From Luscinia megarhynchos (taxonomy: Eukaryota; Chordata; Aves; Passeriformes; Turdidae), in contig CM067570.1 of the NCBI GenBank assembly GCA_034336665.1, forward strand, positions 15,049,502 to 15,113,501: a stretch of 64,000 nt of DNA, written 5' to 3'. Numbering within the stretch: position 1 is the first letter of the stretch; every line of letters begins with the position of its first letter. Below are positions 1-14,100 of the stretch, piece after piece. The position numbers and the translations under genes are program-made. Below the pieces are notes generated by a model. It was not told the DNA's origin, did no database searches, and worked only from the letters and a program-made list of their open reading frames with translations.

Positions 1-3000
1 CTGAGCTGCTCACAGATTTTGATTTGTCTTGAGCCCTGATCATTTAATGCAACAAGTTTTCCCAGAGCACAGGCACTGCACTAGGCACAGAGAGCTCCCA
101 GGTGACCACTGTGGTATTGCAGCCGCATCCATTAGAAAATATGGCATGTACAGAGGTTCATAGTGAGTGTCAGAACAGCTTGTTAATCACTAGTCTGTGC
201 CAAGGCACTCTTCCTGATGGAGAGAGAAGTATGTGCATGTGTCTCTGTGTTGATGTGACCTAGAGGGACAGTTTGCAGGTTTAGATGCACCCCCAAAACT
301 CTGACTCTGTGGGCAGAGCTGTGGTTGCTTGCCCTGCACCAGCCTGCAGGACGCTGAGATTTTCATTTTGCTGTATGGCAAAGCCACCTCACTTGTGTGT
401 TGGCACGCATGCCTGACATACTGATTGCTCCTGGATCAATTTGTAGGGTGGCTGATGGTGCTCTGCTTCTGCCTCTTAGTCATTTATGGCATGTTCAGTT
501 CTTTAGATGACGTTTCCAGAAAGGTTTTGTGCCTTTAGCATGTTGCTGAAGGTGAGGAAGACATTTACTTACTGAATTTATTTCTGTGCTTGTTCTGGGA
601 GTCCCCCATTCAGGCAAGTGAAGGGAGGTTTCTCCTGATTTCAAGTCTCCTAAAGAAAGGATGTTACAAAACATTTATTCCAGTGATAATTCTTTTTCCT
701 ATGGCCACAGCTCTCGGGTTATTCCTGTGGTGCTCAGCCTGGAGGCAGGAAGGCATCTTCTGTGTTTTGCTGTTTTGGTGATGGTTTTCCAAGGTGTATC
801 TTGGGGATGAATACAGGACAGTCAGGGCAAAGGTCAAGCCTTGAAAAAATTGGTGACTGGGAGGAGTGAGCCTGGACACTGGGGCAGAGTTGGGTTTACA
901 TTATTTGCTCTAACCCAGAAGTGCAGCAGATGTGATGCAGGGATTTGTCAATAGTGGTTGTCTCAGAGCTAGGTGTGCCTGCTGGCTTCAGCACCAGCCT
1001 GGAAGTGGGGCAGGGCAGGGTTCATTTCCAAATCCTCTGCCAGAGACTTATCCTGTGACATGGGCTGCATTGCTCCCCTCTACTGCACTGCAGCCACAGT
1101 TTGGCAGGTTTCTGCAGAGCTTTCCTGGGCTGTCAGGTGGGAGACACTCCACATTTCACCTTGTCATATAGAACTAGGTCACATTTAGAAGTTGGAATTC
1201 ATTGACTGCCATAACAGTATTGTCATATATGTCAAAATCTGCTCTGGAGGTCCATGAGCTGTTCCTGGAGTTCCCAGTATGAAAGGTACCTTGGCAGGAC
1301 TGCAGACAGAGATCAGCACTTGAGACAGGGCCTCACCCACCTCTGAGAGTCCTCCCTGCACAAGATCCTTGGGGCTTGTCAGCATCCACCTGTAAAAAGG
1401 GTGATTTCAAATTTAATTTGGTTTCATGGGCAAACCCCATGGAAATCTCACCTTCTTGGACAGCCACTGTTGAAACGTGATACTTAGATCATGGTGGTAA
1501 CAGATGATGGACTTCAATGCATCTATTTTTTTTCCTTATTTAGTTCTAGTAATTTCTTTGTTTAAATCTATTCTTTTAAACCAACCACATTTTAAAATAA
1601 AAGCTTAAAGCTACCAGAATCTATTGAAATAACTTGAGTTAGGAATTTACTGCTGCAACATGGGAATACCTGGTCAGTACCTGGAAATAAGTTTGATGAA
1701 AGGAGATTGGCTCATGAACTTTTTTATATGTCAAGAGAAAGCTTCCATAAGCTTTTGACCAATTCATTTGTACATGAGATGTTGCCTGGAAGCTGGTGGA
1801 TTTTCCCATTTCTGATAGGAATGTCATGTGAGGAGATGAGCTCTACCATTTGGTGTTTCTCATCATTGCTTTCTTTTGCTAACTGCACAGACATAAAAAA
1901 AATCCCATACACACTTTTAAGTGTAAAACATTTTGATAATTGTCTTTCGTGTCTGATGAATACTCATTCTGTTTGACACTAACAGATTTGCCATCCAGTT
2001 TTGTCCTGCTCTAATTTAACTGACCTCAGTGGAAGTGTGGCACAGGGCCTTGGTCTTAGGGTTTGGTTCTCCAGTCATATATAGCTTACCCAAAATCTTT
2101 AGTAAATTAATCATCTGTGTCAAACTGTTACTTATTAGTTACCCACTGTGCAAAAGAACACAAATTTGCATAGCTGGGGTACAGCATGCCTTTTCCTAGT
2201 TTGGAGTGGAGGGAAGAGAATCTCAAATTAAATTGTTGGTTTCTTTACAGCCATTAATAGGTACAGCTCGGCAGGGCTTCCTGACAATTAGCTGCATAGG
2301 AAATCATCTGAAGCTTGAACTTCCCTGCTGCAGAGTGGTTCCTGTGAGCCAGTAGGAGCTGGGCTGAAGCTACACCCACCTGCTTTATGGTATTTCCCAC
2401 CTGCGGTCACTTGATGTTCGTGGGCTGCAGAGCTCTGCCTTTCAGACACAGAGGCTGAGCCCTGGCTGAAACCAGGCAGTTAGAACTTTGTGTTCGTGGT
2501 GTGACTTGAAGTGAGTTCATCATGGAGAGACTGAGGAGTATCAGGAGGCTGTTGGTGTGCTGGGAGGGTAGAGGAGCTTTGAATCCTGCCAGGCACTTCT
2601 GAGGAATTCTCTTCAGGAGTGGCTGTGGCTATATGTGGCTCCAGTGCTTCAGGGATGCTTAGACACCCCACCAAAAGCAGAGACTGTTTCTCTGCCACCC
2701 TCTCCTTGCTGACACAGGCATTTTTGTGGCTTCAGGGGAAACAGGATTGGGGAAGTGACCTAGGTTAAAATTAAACAGGCAAAACTGGGTATTTTTAGCT
2801 TAGATGAGTTTCCTCATCCCGTTCATTGTGTCATGGCTGCTCACCATGGTGCAGCAATGGAGCAGGGATCAGATCTACCTCCTTCAGCAGTAGTGGCAAG
2901 TGCTGGTTCAGTATCTTCACAAGCCAGCCTGGAGCTGGACATCTCTCCAGGCACACAAGCTCACCTGCCAAAATTCAGACTGCCTGACTGCAGAGTGCTC

Positions 3001-6000
3001 AGGAAATGCTGCTGGCAGAAAGAGGTACCCTTGGGGTTTGCTGGCACAGGCAGTGCTCGTGGTACACCTGGGCTGTCCACGTTGACTGAGGGTGCTGTAG
3101 GTGCTGGAGCACAGCTCCTGAGTTGTCACAGCACATCCTGCTTCAGACACCAGGGAAGGTGACTGCATTACCAGTGGATTGTGAACCACCTCTGTCTGGA
3201 AGTATGCAGTGCTCCTCTTTTGTGCAGCAGCACAGGGAACAGGAGGGAAGAAAAGCCAGGTCTGAAAAGTGTTAGCTTTCAGAGGTGGTTCCGTCATCAC
3301 TCCAGCCTCAGTTTTCATCTTGGGTTCCTAAGAGGAGCCTTCTGTTTTATCTTCAGACATTGGTTCTCACTCCAGCCACCAGTGCTTGATACCAGAGAAA
3401 AGTAGGTATCCATCACTGTACTAAAGAAAGTAAATGTGTGTGCAAAATGGGGCTCTTCCCCAGAGACTTGGCACAACTCTGGATCACTCTGGTGGGGAAC
3501 CACAGGCTCTCTGCCTACAGCTGAGGATGCACAGGACAAAGATCTGGCTGGAAGGGGACCTGCCAGTGCCAGCGTGCTGCAGGACCATCTGTGCTTTGTC
3601 CACTGTGAATCCTGCCGCTTTCCTACCAGCCTGCTTCTCCAGGCTATTGGGCACACAGCAAGGGAAAAGCTTGGAGGGGTCACCTAGCCAGGAGGGGAGG
3701 ATTGGCATGTGTAGGGGCTGCTGTACACTGCTCAGCACCACCCACCTGACAGAGCACTCCTGCTCAAGTTCATGGTGGGTGTGCTGCCAGAGCTATGGGA
3801 GCTCTTTGATAACATATGCTCCTGCAGCTTACGCAGAGAGGCTTTTGTTAGCTGAGTGGGGCCAGAAGTGGAGGAACTGTTCAGATAATTTTAGATGTTG
3901 CTCATAATTTTTTTTATTGAGGTGACCTTTCTGTAGCGAGAGCCTGCAGTCTGTCACTGAATCTGGTTCACTTTATCCAAATTGTGTGTTGACTCTGGTG
4001 ATCTGAAAGCTCTGCTCAGAGCTTTAGGCTTTGAAATACCCCTTTTTTTTCCCCTCTTCTATGAGGCAAGAGATAAGAGTATCTGCATGCCTGCAGCTTT
4101 TGAAATAATTGCCATTCTCCATTATTTGGTAGAGGCCTTAATTGTGGTGTGGGAGATGCTTCAGTACGATTGTCAGACAAGTTCTTAAATTTGTTGTAAC
4201 ATACAGCTAAGAGCCTTTGTGGCCTGAGAATGAAACAGGGAAGTTGTCCGAGTCAAGTGAGGAAGTGCTGTCAGAAAAAAGATTTGCTATTGCTCTTAAG
4301 TGCTTGCTGGTGTCTCTCCATGGGCACTGTGGCTCTTCACAGATGTTCTGCCGGGCTGAAAAATCTGATTTGGAGCTGGCTCTGTATTAGATAGACAGGG
4401 CGTAGGAGCCATTTGGAGATGAATAGGAAGAACACAGGCAAGAAGATGTAAAACCTGTCAGGGTCTTTTATTGTTACAAGCAGAGGGCAGATGGGATTTG
4501 GTGTGGGTTTGACTTCAGACCTGATAACTGTTATCACAAAATAAACTGCTGCTGGGAACAGCTGCCATTTTAGCATCGGAGTTCAGGCAGGGGTTTGCAG
4601 AAAGGTCTGGTCTGGATTCAGTGTTCAGTGCAGAGAGAAGCCATCTCAGTTATTCCTGGTATGAGCTGGTTTTATTGTCCATTCAAGGCAGAGGGTAGCA
4701 AGCAGGGAAGGTCACTGGGGGATGCTGTGGTTCAGGTAGCATTGGAGTAAGGAGCTTGCAGGGGTCATAGCAGCTCTCTGCCCCAGGAGTGGATGAGGTG
4801 TCCTATCTGAAATCCTCTGAATATAGCCAGACTTAGTCTATTTCTCAGCATTTTGGATCAGGGGTAGAAGTGAACCCCAGAGGACTCCTGGCTTCCCAGT
4901 TGGGATTTACAGTCTGGCTGGGATTTAGAGTCATGCAGCACCAAACTGCTAAACTGCCAATTCCCACTATGGGTGTGGAAGGTATCCTCATGGAGGCAAG
5001 GGACTCCAGAGCACGCTAGACCAGGCAGAGCTCTTTGGGATCATGCTAGTAACCTGACAGTACCTGGTACCCACCCTCAGTGGTGCAGGCACCATCCCAG
5101 GCCTGCTGTGAATCCTCTGCACTGAGCCTTAACGTGCACAAGAGCAGGAAGGACAGAACACAGAGAGGACACGTTGTGCCTCCATAGGACTATTTCTAGT
5201 GGTAGAAGATGGGGTTGCTGGAAGGTCAAGGGGAAGTGAACATGTGTGTGTGACCTGCAGTGTTGTTGCTCATCCAGAAACTATGGAACGCTGGAGGCGA
5301 GAGCTCCTCTCTCTTCTGCCTGGGGACTTCTTGATGCAGGAACAACAATCTGGGTAGCAAAAGGAATGGTTCTTCTGTTGGAGAAACATTTTGAGTAGCC
5401 AGGATAGTTTTGATGAGGTGAGCCAGAGAAATAAATAGAAGCACTTTAAACACTGTGATTGTATGCAGCTCACGTGAGCTCTTGCTTCACTGAGGCTGTG
5501 CCGGGAAGTGGTTGAATATTCAGTACCCAAAGTTCCGCCCAGTTACCTTCTTTTCCCTTAAATAGTCCCCCTCCTCACCATCCCAAGTACAGGAACTCAG
5601 CCACTTGGGAAATCAGCGTTAAAATAACTTCTCTAAGAAATGACGTTTGCACAATAACAGGCTCAAACCCAGCTGTGTTAGCAGTGAGCTTTTGTGTGCA
5701 GAACAAAGGCTCCTGTGCAGAGCCATCAACTGGCTCCTGTACATGGTCTTGTTCAGCTTCTTCAATGATGTGATGAGTGATCTTCCTGTCATCCCCTGGG
5801 TACAGGGCAACCAAATGAGGAATCGTCCTTCCTCAGCAAAACCACTTCAGTGCACTGGCTGTCAGCCACTTCCTTGCATTTCTCAGAGGGAGGTGCTGTG
5901 TTTGGAAGGCTCTGCTGGGAACGGGGGCTCTGGGAGGCGTCAGCTCTATGTGTGTGGGGAATGGGATTTGAAAGGTGCAACTCTGAGAAGATGGAACAGA

Positions 6001-8128
6001 GGTTTAAGGATACATCCTGTTTAATATTCCTAGCTCTCATGTGCCTGGCTGTGCTATCTTTAAAGCTTCCTACATAGGTTTCTTTTTTTAAAAAAATTTA
6101 TATTGCCATCCAAGCTGATTCCCACGTTTGAATGTGGTGCTCTAAAAGAAGAACATGTCTGCATCAACTGACCGAGTGGGATCTCTGGGATTTTCTTTCA
6201 TCTCTGCTCTGAGCCATCATCAGTGAGCAGAAGTGTCTTGGACATGGCTTGGGGAATTGCTCCCCTTTCCAAGAGCCCAGGCTAAATATACAGTCAGGGA
6301 TGCCTGCTGAGCCTGTGTCAGGCCCAGCTGGGAAGGGGAGATGAAAGCAAGAGAGGTCACAGGTAGCTGGCACAGCTTTTATACTAAAGGACCTGCTTTG
6401 GGTGCACTTGCACTTCTTCTTTCAAGTGTGTGGTTTTTTATCTTCAGCAAGGTGGCACAAAGGACAGAGGCTCCCCAATCTTCATACAAAGAAAGGGTTT
6501 TTGCTTTTCACAGTTTATCACTTTCAAGAAGCAGGAACACCTCTTCATTTTCACTTAGGATCTCTATCTGGGGGTTAACTCCTCCCTTTCTGCTGGAGTA
6601 AAATGTTGTTGACCTGGTTTATGTCTGGGATCAGTGTAGTGCAGTGTCTTGGTCCCCCTGTATTGCCCAGCTTGAGTTTTATCACACTGTGGTCTTTTCT
6701 GCCTTCCAGGAATGAGGCTGGCTGCAGAAAAGCTGATGGAAAAACAGTGCTTGTTGCCGAGATAAAATCATTTAAATTGTTTACAGAATATGGTCAGGGA
6801 AAGTAGATATTGAGTCATCACTTCCCCCCCACTTTTCTCGGTGTATGTACCACAGTGTAGCCAGTACCCAACAGCACATAAGTGCGTGGAGGAGCAAGTT
6901 TCAGCAAAACAGTTGAAGCTGGTCTCTGGGCAGCAGCAGCAGCATAGTTGAGACTTTACTATGGGGAGTTATTTCAGTATGTTGGTTCAGACAGGTGGGA
7001 ATGAGCTGTTATAGACTAGATTTCTGTTAGCAGCAGCATTATTAGCCTGTACTCTAATATCATCTACCTTTGAAAAATAAATGGAGATGCAGTGTGAAAC
7101 AGCAGTAGCAGACTGGCATTTTTATCCTGTTCTCATTTTCCATGCCTGCTCTCAGCAGTGGAGATACCTTTGCATCAATTCCCTGTTGGAGAATGACCTA
7201 TTAATACCTGTCCCCTTGGAGCTGTGAAAGCAGTTATGTAGTGCCAATCCCAATGAAATGGCCTTCCAGAAGCAGTTACATCTTTTGTGGAGTCCTGCTC
7301 TTTCACAGATCATGGACAAATGTCAAAATACAGTTTGTTAAGAAGCAGTTCTTCATAGTCACAGTGTAAGATGTCATGTGGCTTTGGCTTACAAAGGGTT
7401 TTTTTGCTCATCAGGGGTCCCAGAGACCACATAGGGCAGTGTTAGAGCACATCCACAGCTACAGTTTTTCTGCAGAGGCTGTTGGCAAAATGTTTTGGGG
7501 TGTTTTGGAAGGGGGGCAGGAGGAAACAAACATGTGGAGTTTCCTTCTTTGGCTCCTAACACTACTAACACTTTCCTGAAAGTGAAAGTTCCTGACTTGG
7601 AAAAGGGGTCTTCTCTGCAAGCAAGTTATATCAACACGTTTGCAGAGCTGGTGCTGATGGCGAAGGGGGCACTGTGTCAGGAAGGATTATTCAGCTACTT
7701 CCATGAACTGGTATTGCAGGACATTACAAAAGATCCTCTGTTCCAAAACCTGTGTCGTGGCTGTTCTGTACAGAGTGTGTGCTTGTGAAAACAAACTTCT
7801 TAGAAAGGAGTAGCTTTCTTAGGCATTTCTAACTGAAAATCTGCAGTGTCAAAAATCTATTCATAAACTAGAAATAATAAATTCATAAATAAAAATGCCA
7901 GCTTCAAGGTCTATTTTACGTCATCTGGGTGAAACTGGTGCTTATAGGAGGGGAAGAAGTCTAAGATCTCTTGTCAAAAGTTACTACTAGTCGGAGAGCA
8001 AGAGATAAAAGGGTTTTGAGGGAGACCTCCCTGTGAGAAATAAGGGGTTGGAAATTAATCCTCTTTCCTTCACAGCCTGGAGGCCTCTAGAGTTCTCATT
8101 TACCTTCTTTGTTTTCTTTGCTTTTTAG
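1..8128 (+). other. ARPC2: ARPC2 intron 1 (partial)
   Basis: No exon could be supported here. The first ARPC2 coding exon in the window starts at 8129 with the third base of a codon, and the missing 5' part is exactly 74 coding bases if the protein has the family's 300 residues. The start-codon exon therefore lies upstream of base 1. The stretch is AT-rich with scattered short open frames that contain no recognisable protein. I saw no clear repeat family in it. Confidence 0.75.
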
Positions 8129-11100
8129 AAATAAACCAGAGGCAGTAGAAGTAACATTTGCAGGTAAGCTCCACAGCTCTCTTGACTTCTCTGAACCAAG
8201 GGCTGGCTTGAACAGTCTGTTCACACCACTGGGCAGAGGCGATGTGGAGACCCTGCAGTATTCCCAGAGCTGGGGCTTTGTTGGCTGCCCCACTATTTCT
8301 CTGCTTGCCTTCCCTGGGACTTCCTAGAGCATTGAGTTCGCTGGTGGTAGTGCTTTGGTGTGTGCCTGCTACATAGCTCTTCTCTTTTACCTCATCTGTT
8401 CTCCAGTCCTGCCCTTGGTGCTACTTGTTATGAGGTCTTTAGCATCATCTGGTTTGGGTCGTTAAGAAGCTGACTTAGGGTTACAGGCAAAATGGATTCA
8501 TCACCTCAAGTTTGCTCCTCAGGAAGAGAAATGCCAAGGAAGTTCAAGTATTCATTCAGCAACTGATTTTTTGCTTCTGTTATCAGGAATCTGTGTAAGC
8601 TGCAAAGCTCCATGGGGAAGTGGAGCTTTCTAGGTAGCTGGAGGGTTGCCTTTCCCTTCCTCCTGCCCTCCCTGCCCATTCTGTAGTGAAGTGGAAGCTC
8701 TCACAATGGGCAGCAGCTGAGCTGCCTTTGCTGGCAGAGAGGTTTTCTCCTCCAGGCTGCAGCTCTGGCCTGTGGGCATGTCAGTCACTTTCTGTGCTGC
8801 CCGTCCAGAAGGTTCCCATCTCTGTGTGTTTATATCCTTGTGCATTGAGCACAAGCAGATTTGCTAGGGATGCCAAATGACACTAGACTAAAGCTTTCTG
8901 TGATGGACAGGTGTCAAAATTGTTTCAGCCCTGTGAATGATAGCAGGTCTCCCTACATGACATTACCATTTTCCTTAATTGTGGGTTTGTCTCTTGCTGT
9001 GTGTGAGGGCTGGAGCAAGAGGAGCAGTGTTGCTTTATGCAGTTACTAGAACTTGCAGAGAAAACCTTCCTCAGAAATAGGAGCTGGTTCCTGTTCCCTC
9101 ACATTTCTCTTGCTTGCTTCTTAGACTTTGATGGAGTCCTTTACCATATTTCAAACCCCAATGGAGACAAGACAAAAGTGATGGTCAGTATTTCTCTGAA
9201 ATTCTACAAGGAACTCCAGGAACACGGTGCTGATGAGGTGAGTAAGCATCTCCAGGCATTCTGCCTACAAATACTGCATTGGTGGCAATGCCCCTGTGAT
9301 GTTGATGGATCTAACATCTGACCCTTAGAGAAGTGTCTGTGCTCCCATCTCACAGTGGTCAAAGGAGCAGCCCTGTGCCAACCAGGAGTCCCACTTCACT
9401 GAAAGACAAGGGCAAGTGTGTTGACACTCTCTCGTGAAAAAGTAGTCCTCTGTATGACCCTGCAGCCTGAAAGGCAGAAGGCACCACTAATTCTGCAAGT
9501 TCAAAGCAAAGCCTGACCATGGAGAAATAGTTTCCCTGACTGATGTGTTGAGCCCACAAGTGAAGGAAGGTTCCAAGACAGATCTGTGGTGCTTCTCTTC
9601 TGACTTTTAACCACACTTGAGAGCAAGTGCTGGTCTCCTGCTGCGTGTGCAGACCTTGGTTTGCAGACTGGTTCCCTTTTCACTGCTGCTGTGTGAAGTC
9701 ACAGGCTCAGTTCCTGTTGACTGGGCCCTGTGGCTTCGGAGGGCCATTTATGGTAGAAAAAAGGAGCCTCTCTGAGCTGTGGTTGGATGGCAAGGCAGGA
9801 AGTGTGACTCAGTTCCTGAGTCAGTTTTCAAATCTCCACATGTTAGCAAATGGGGTTCACCCAGGGCTTTTCAGCAGGCTTTTGCCTCTGGATGTCTGTC
9901 CTTGGAAGAAAACAAAGAAACTGCTCCATCAGTTTATTGTGAGTCTGGTGGGAAAGAGATTATTTGAACCCAAAGTGAATTCCTGCAAATTGCCATAAGA
10001 TTCACCCAAGTCAGAAGAGATACGATTGAGTGTCCTGCTTTCCTGGTTCCTGAATGCAGAGCTTTCTAGTTGCAGCATTGCCTGCTACTGAAGGCACCGC
10101 TGCTGGCATGAGAAGTGTCAAGTAGCCCGAACGGTAGAGCCTTCCCAGCATGTTTAGTGAGGATCAGTGCAGTATGTGATCCCCAGAGAACTCCTGTGGT
10201 GGGTGAGTGGCTGACAGCACTGTGCACCAGCAGCCATTGTGGTGGAAGGCAACTTCCTATAAACATTTAGAGGGAAATGGGATCTGTGCAGGACTGGCTT
10301 GGAAGTACTGACTAAATAGAAATTCCATTTTTCAGTCTCCAGTTGTCATAATGTTGCTTTCTGTACTTGCCTGCAGACAATGTTGCTTGCTTCTGCTCTG
10401 TCTTTGGTGAAACCCCACTGTGAGGAATGCAGAGTTGGCTTCCTACTAAGACAGGGCATCTTCCTGCACTGCTGCAGGCAGGCTCTCTGCTGAGAGGAGG
10501 TTTTTGGCATGCAGAGAGTCTGTGTATCCTTTCCACGTGGTAGTGGGTGTCATCCCAGGAGGGCCAGTTCTGCCACAGCACTGTTGTGTTCTTCTCTGTG
10601 AAATACTGCCTGTTCCCAGCCCCCTCATTGACACAGAGCTATGGCTCAGTTGGAAATTGCCATTGATGTAAAATTCAGCAGTAATTACGTTTGAAGGAAG
10701 GTTTTTGCTGTGCTGTAGGCGGTTCTACTTCTGGGAGGCATCCAAGCCTGCCTGGCAATCTCTTCTGGATGCCCATCTGTTCGTGCAATAGACTGAGACA
10801 GAATGTGGTCACCAGGCCATGGTGTGCTCTGAACTTGCCGTCCTGTGAGGAGAGGGACCGGGCACACTTTGTATCTGCCTTTGAATGGAAGGAAGAGTGG
10901 TAGCACTCAGATCTGTTGTGTCATGCTCTGCTGATTGTTCTCCTTTGAAGGTATGAGCTATAAGGCTTCTTCCCCACACAAATCAAACTAGCAAGGACTT
11001 GAAAAAGTTCCAGTTTTGAGTCTTGTCCTGCAGTATGTCCCCTGTCAGTGGAGTTCAGGGAGCCCTCCCTAGAGCAGGAACGGCCAATAGTAATAGAAGC

Positions 11101-14100
11101 TAATGACTTAATACTTGTCTGAGTTCTTTTAGACTAGGTGCTGTAATTTGATACTTTTGAAAAAAGACCAAATATGGCCTAGGCTGTGCAGGGGGAAACA
11201 AGTCTTGATAGCTTGTGCTTTCAATGTTTAATTTCTTTTCTAGGTATTGAAGAAAGTCTATGGAAGCTACTTGGTAAATCCTGAATCAGGTAAACCTGCA
11301 ATAACATTCACTCTGCGTGTGTGTGTGTGTGAGAGAGAGAGAGAGTGAATGCAATTCCAAAATTACTTAGTCGCCTGAGAAATGCTCATATGAAGGCTGC
11401 ACTTGAAGAGCTTGATATCTGAGGATCTCTATATAATGAATGGCAATTTGAAATTGCCAATTTAAAAGGAGGCTCAGACACGTCAGGGACGGAGTAGCTT
11501 GCAGCACAAGCTGTAATTCTTTATGCAGTCCTCCTCCAGGAAGCCTCTGTTCCTCACGCTTGGGGTCTTTGTTCTTCTCATAGATGCTTTGTAAGACACA
11601 GGAAAACCATGGTTACCTGTGACAACATCTCTTCCTACTCACTGCAAAAACTTGGGAGCAGTTCAGCCAGCACGTGTGTCTGGGAGCTTGGGAAGAAGCC
11701 CCGGGAACGTTGCCATGGCCACGCGCCGAATTTAGGCACGGCTTTTGGCAAGTGCTTGGAGTGGGAAGAACTCACCTCTGGGGCTTTTGGGAGGATTTAA
11801 GGCAAAAGTGGGACTGTAGGTGTCTCTTTTAAAAAAATGTCTCTTCTTTCATTAAGGCCCTATGTAGATTATTAAGGCTAGTGGTTGTCCCTTCCCAGGT
11901 TACAATGTCTCTTTGCTCTACGACCTGGAGAACCTCCCTGCAGACAAGGATGCCATTGTGCACCAAGCTGGCATGTTGAAGCGCAACTGCTTTGCTTCAG
12001 TCTTTGAGAAGTATTTCAAATTCCAGGAAGAGGGCAAAGAAGGAGAAAAAAGAGCAGTCATCCACTACAGGGATGATGAGACAATGTAAGTGTTCAAACC
12101 AAACAGCACGGGGGTTGGACAGTGGTCAGTGGTCTGCTCTGTGCACAGCTGTAGGTTTTGGTGGAAAGTCAGGAAATCCTCCTGCTCTGTGCTTTGGCCA
12201 GGGTAATAAGGGCCTATCCTAGGCTGCCACAAGTATCCCATGAGGGTAATGCTTATGCCTTGGGCTGCTTGGATGTTACACAAGAGTCTCTGTTAGTGGC
12301 AGCACTTGTGGCTGCATGCAGGAGAGGAACTGGCCACTCCCAACAGAAATGTTGTGCTCCCTGTAAATACTGTCTCAAGGAAGGGGAAATTTGCAACAGC
12401 CAGGCCTGTGAATGGCTGTTGTATCTACTTGACCTTGTCACACAGTTACTTCCTCCTCCAGTAGAATTTCCTAGCTCGGGTTCACAGGTGGGTTCTCTGT
12501 CTCCCACCTGCAGGTATGTTGAGGCAAAGAAGGACCGTGTCACAGTTGTGTTCAGCACGGTATTTAAGGACGATGATGACGTGGTGATCGGAAAGGTGTT
12601 TATGCAGGTATGGAAACTGAATTACAGGAAAAGGGTCTGGTCCTCAATTCAGATGCCTGCTTGCTTGAAGCAGCATTGCCAAATAGGCTGCTGAAGTGAG
12701 CACAAAGGCGGTTTAACACATGTAAATGCTTTGCTCCATGCTGCACTGGGATGGAAGAAAATGCTAATAGGCATAGACAGTGTATTTTCCTGGCTCTGCA
12801 TTGGCATCTGTATCATCAATAGTCTTGCTCATTTGGACAATCAAGCCAATTATGTGTTACAGATGAGAAACACCACAGTGAATACTTCAGTCCCCACTCT
12901 GAGGCCCTGTAATGTGGATAGCTGTGGTGTAGGGATCTCCAGCCAGCTGAGGAGGCTGTAAAGGGAGGGGAAGGGTGAGACAATGTCATGCCATGCCTGA
13001 GGAGGAGCTGAGAGTGGTCTTCACCTCAAAGTTTCTTCCTGCTAATGCCCAAATGCTGCAGAAACACTTCAGCAGTTCAGTGTGACAGCTCTCGAATTTG
13101 AGCTTTTTAGAGCCATGAATACAGTGAATTTTTGGGCTCAAATCAATCATAATGCCAAGTCATGGACTGAACTCAGCTGAGTCTGGATTCAGCTACCTTT
13201 TCCAATTGCTGTCCAATGCTGGGAAGCATTGAGAGACTTGTAGTAAGCACTTTGCAGTCTGTGAACAACTGTGCAGCCTGAGGAGAACGAGACATCTGTC
13301 TGCTGGGGAGGCTCAGTGCATGCTTGTACCTGTGTTCATCTGTGCCACTGTGTTCATCACACTCATCTGCTGAAGCTCCTGGGGAGCCAGCCTCCTGTGT
13401 GGGCATGGCCATGGAGCAGGGCCTGCAGGGTGTTCCAGAGATCTTTTAACCCACCCCATCAAGGATGCCAGGCCATGCTGCTGATAGGCTCATGGACAGC
13501 AAGTACTGGCCCAGTTTGCTGGAGGCCAATGTACCTGTGTTGAGTGTCATCAGAAGGGAGTCTGTTGCAATGGAAGTCTTCACAGCTCTGTTTGCTGTGT
13601 TCATTAGCTACAGACAGGGCATCTGCTCTGGCTTCGAGGTTTTCCCCCACCAAGCATATCCCTCAGCCTGGAATTCAGCTTTTAAAATGGGAAGGGAGAC
13701 ATGATGTGAACAAAATGGGGTTAGTGAGGCTCCTGGGGAGATGGCAATGCTTCAAGGCAGCAGCTGTCCCAGAGTCTCCATGTCCTGAATTCTTGGTTTT
13801 TACAACAGCAAACCCTGCCTCTGCCCAGCCACAGGAATTTCCATTCTGAGTCACACTGGCTCTTTCCCTCCAGCTATTGCTCTTGCATAATGCAGCTGGG
13901 CATGGTGTCTGCTCATCTGGGCTCTCATGGAGAAAATGTGACCATTAACTAACCACTGAAGCCATTTGAACCATTCACCCTCTGGCCCAAGCAGGCTGAA
14001 GTGCAAGCTAAGCATTTCATTAAGGAAACCCCAGTGATCTACTCTAAAAGGGACATGGATGCCTTTCCTGGGGGAAACTGCTCAGAGGAGAGGCCAAGAG

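Noticed and set aside
8129..8163. Possibility that the 35-base exon at the ARPC2 5' end is spurious
   Set aside because: Its translation [11 protein letters not shown], phase and splice borders all fit ARPC2, and the total length closes at exactly 300 residues.
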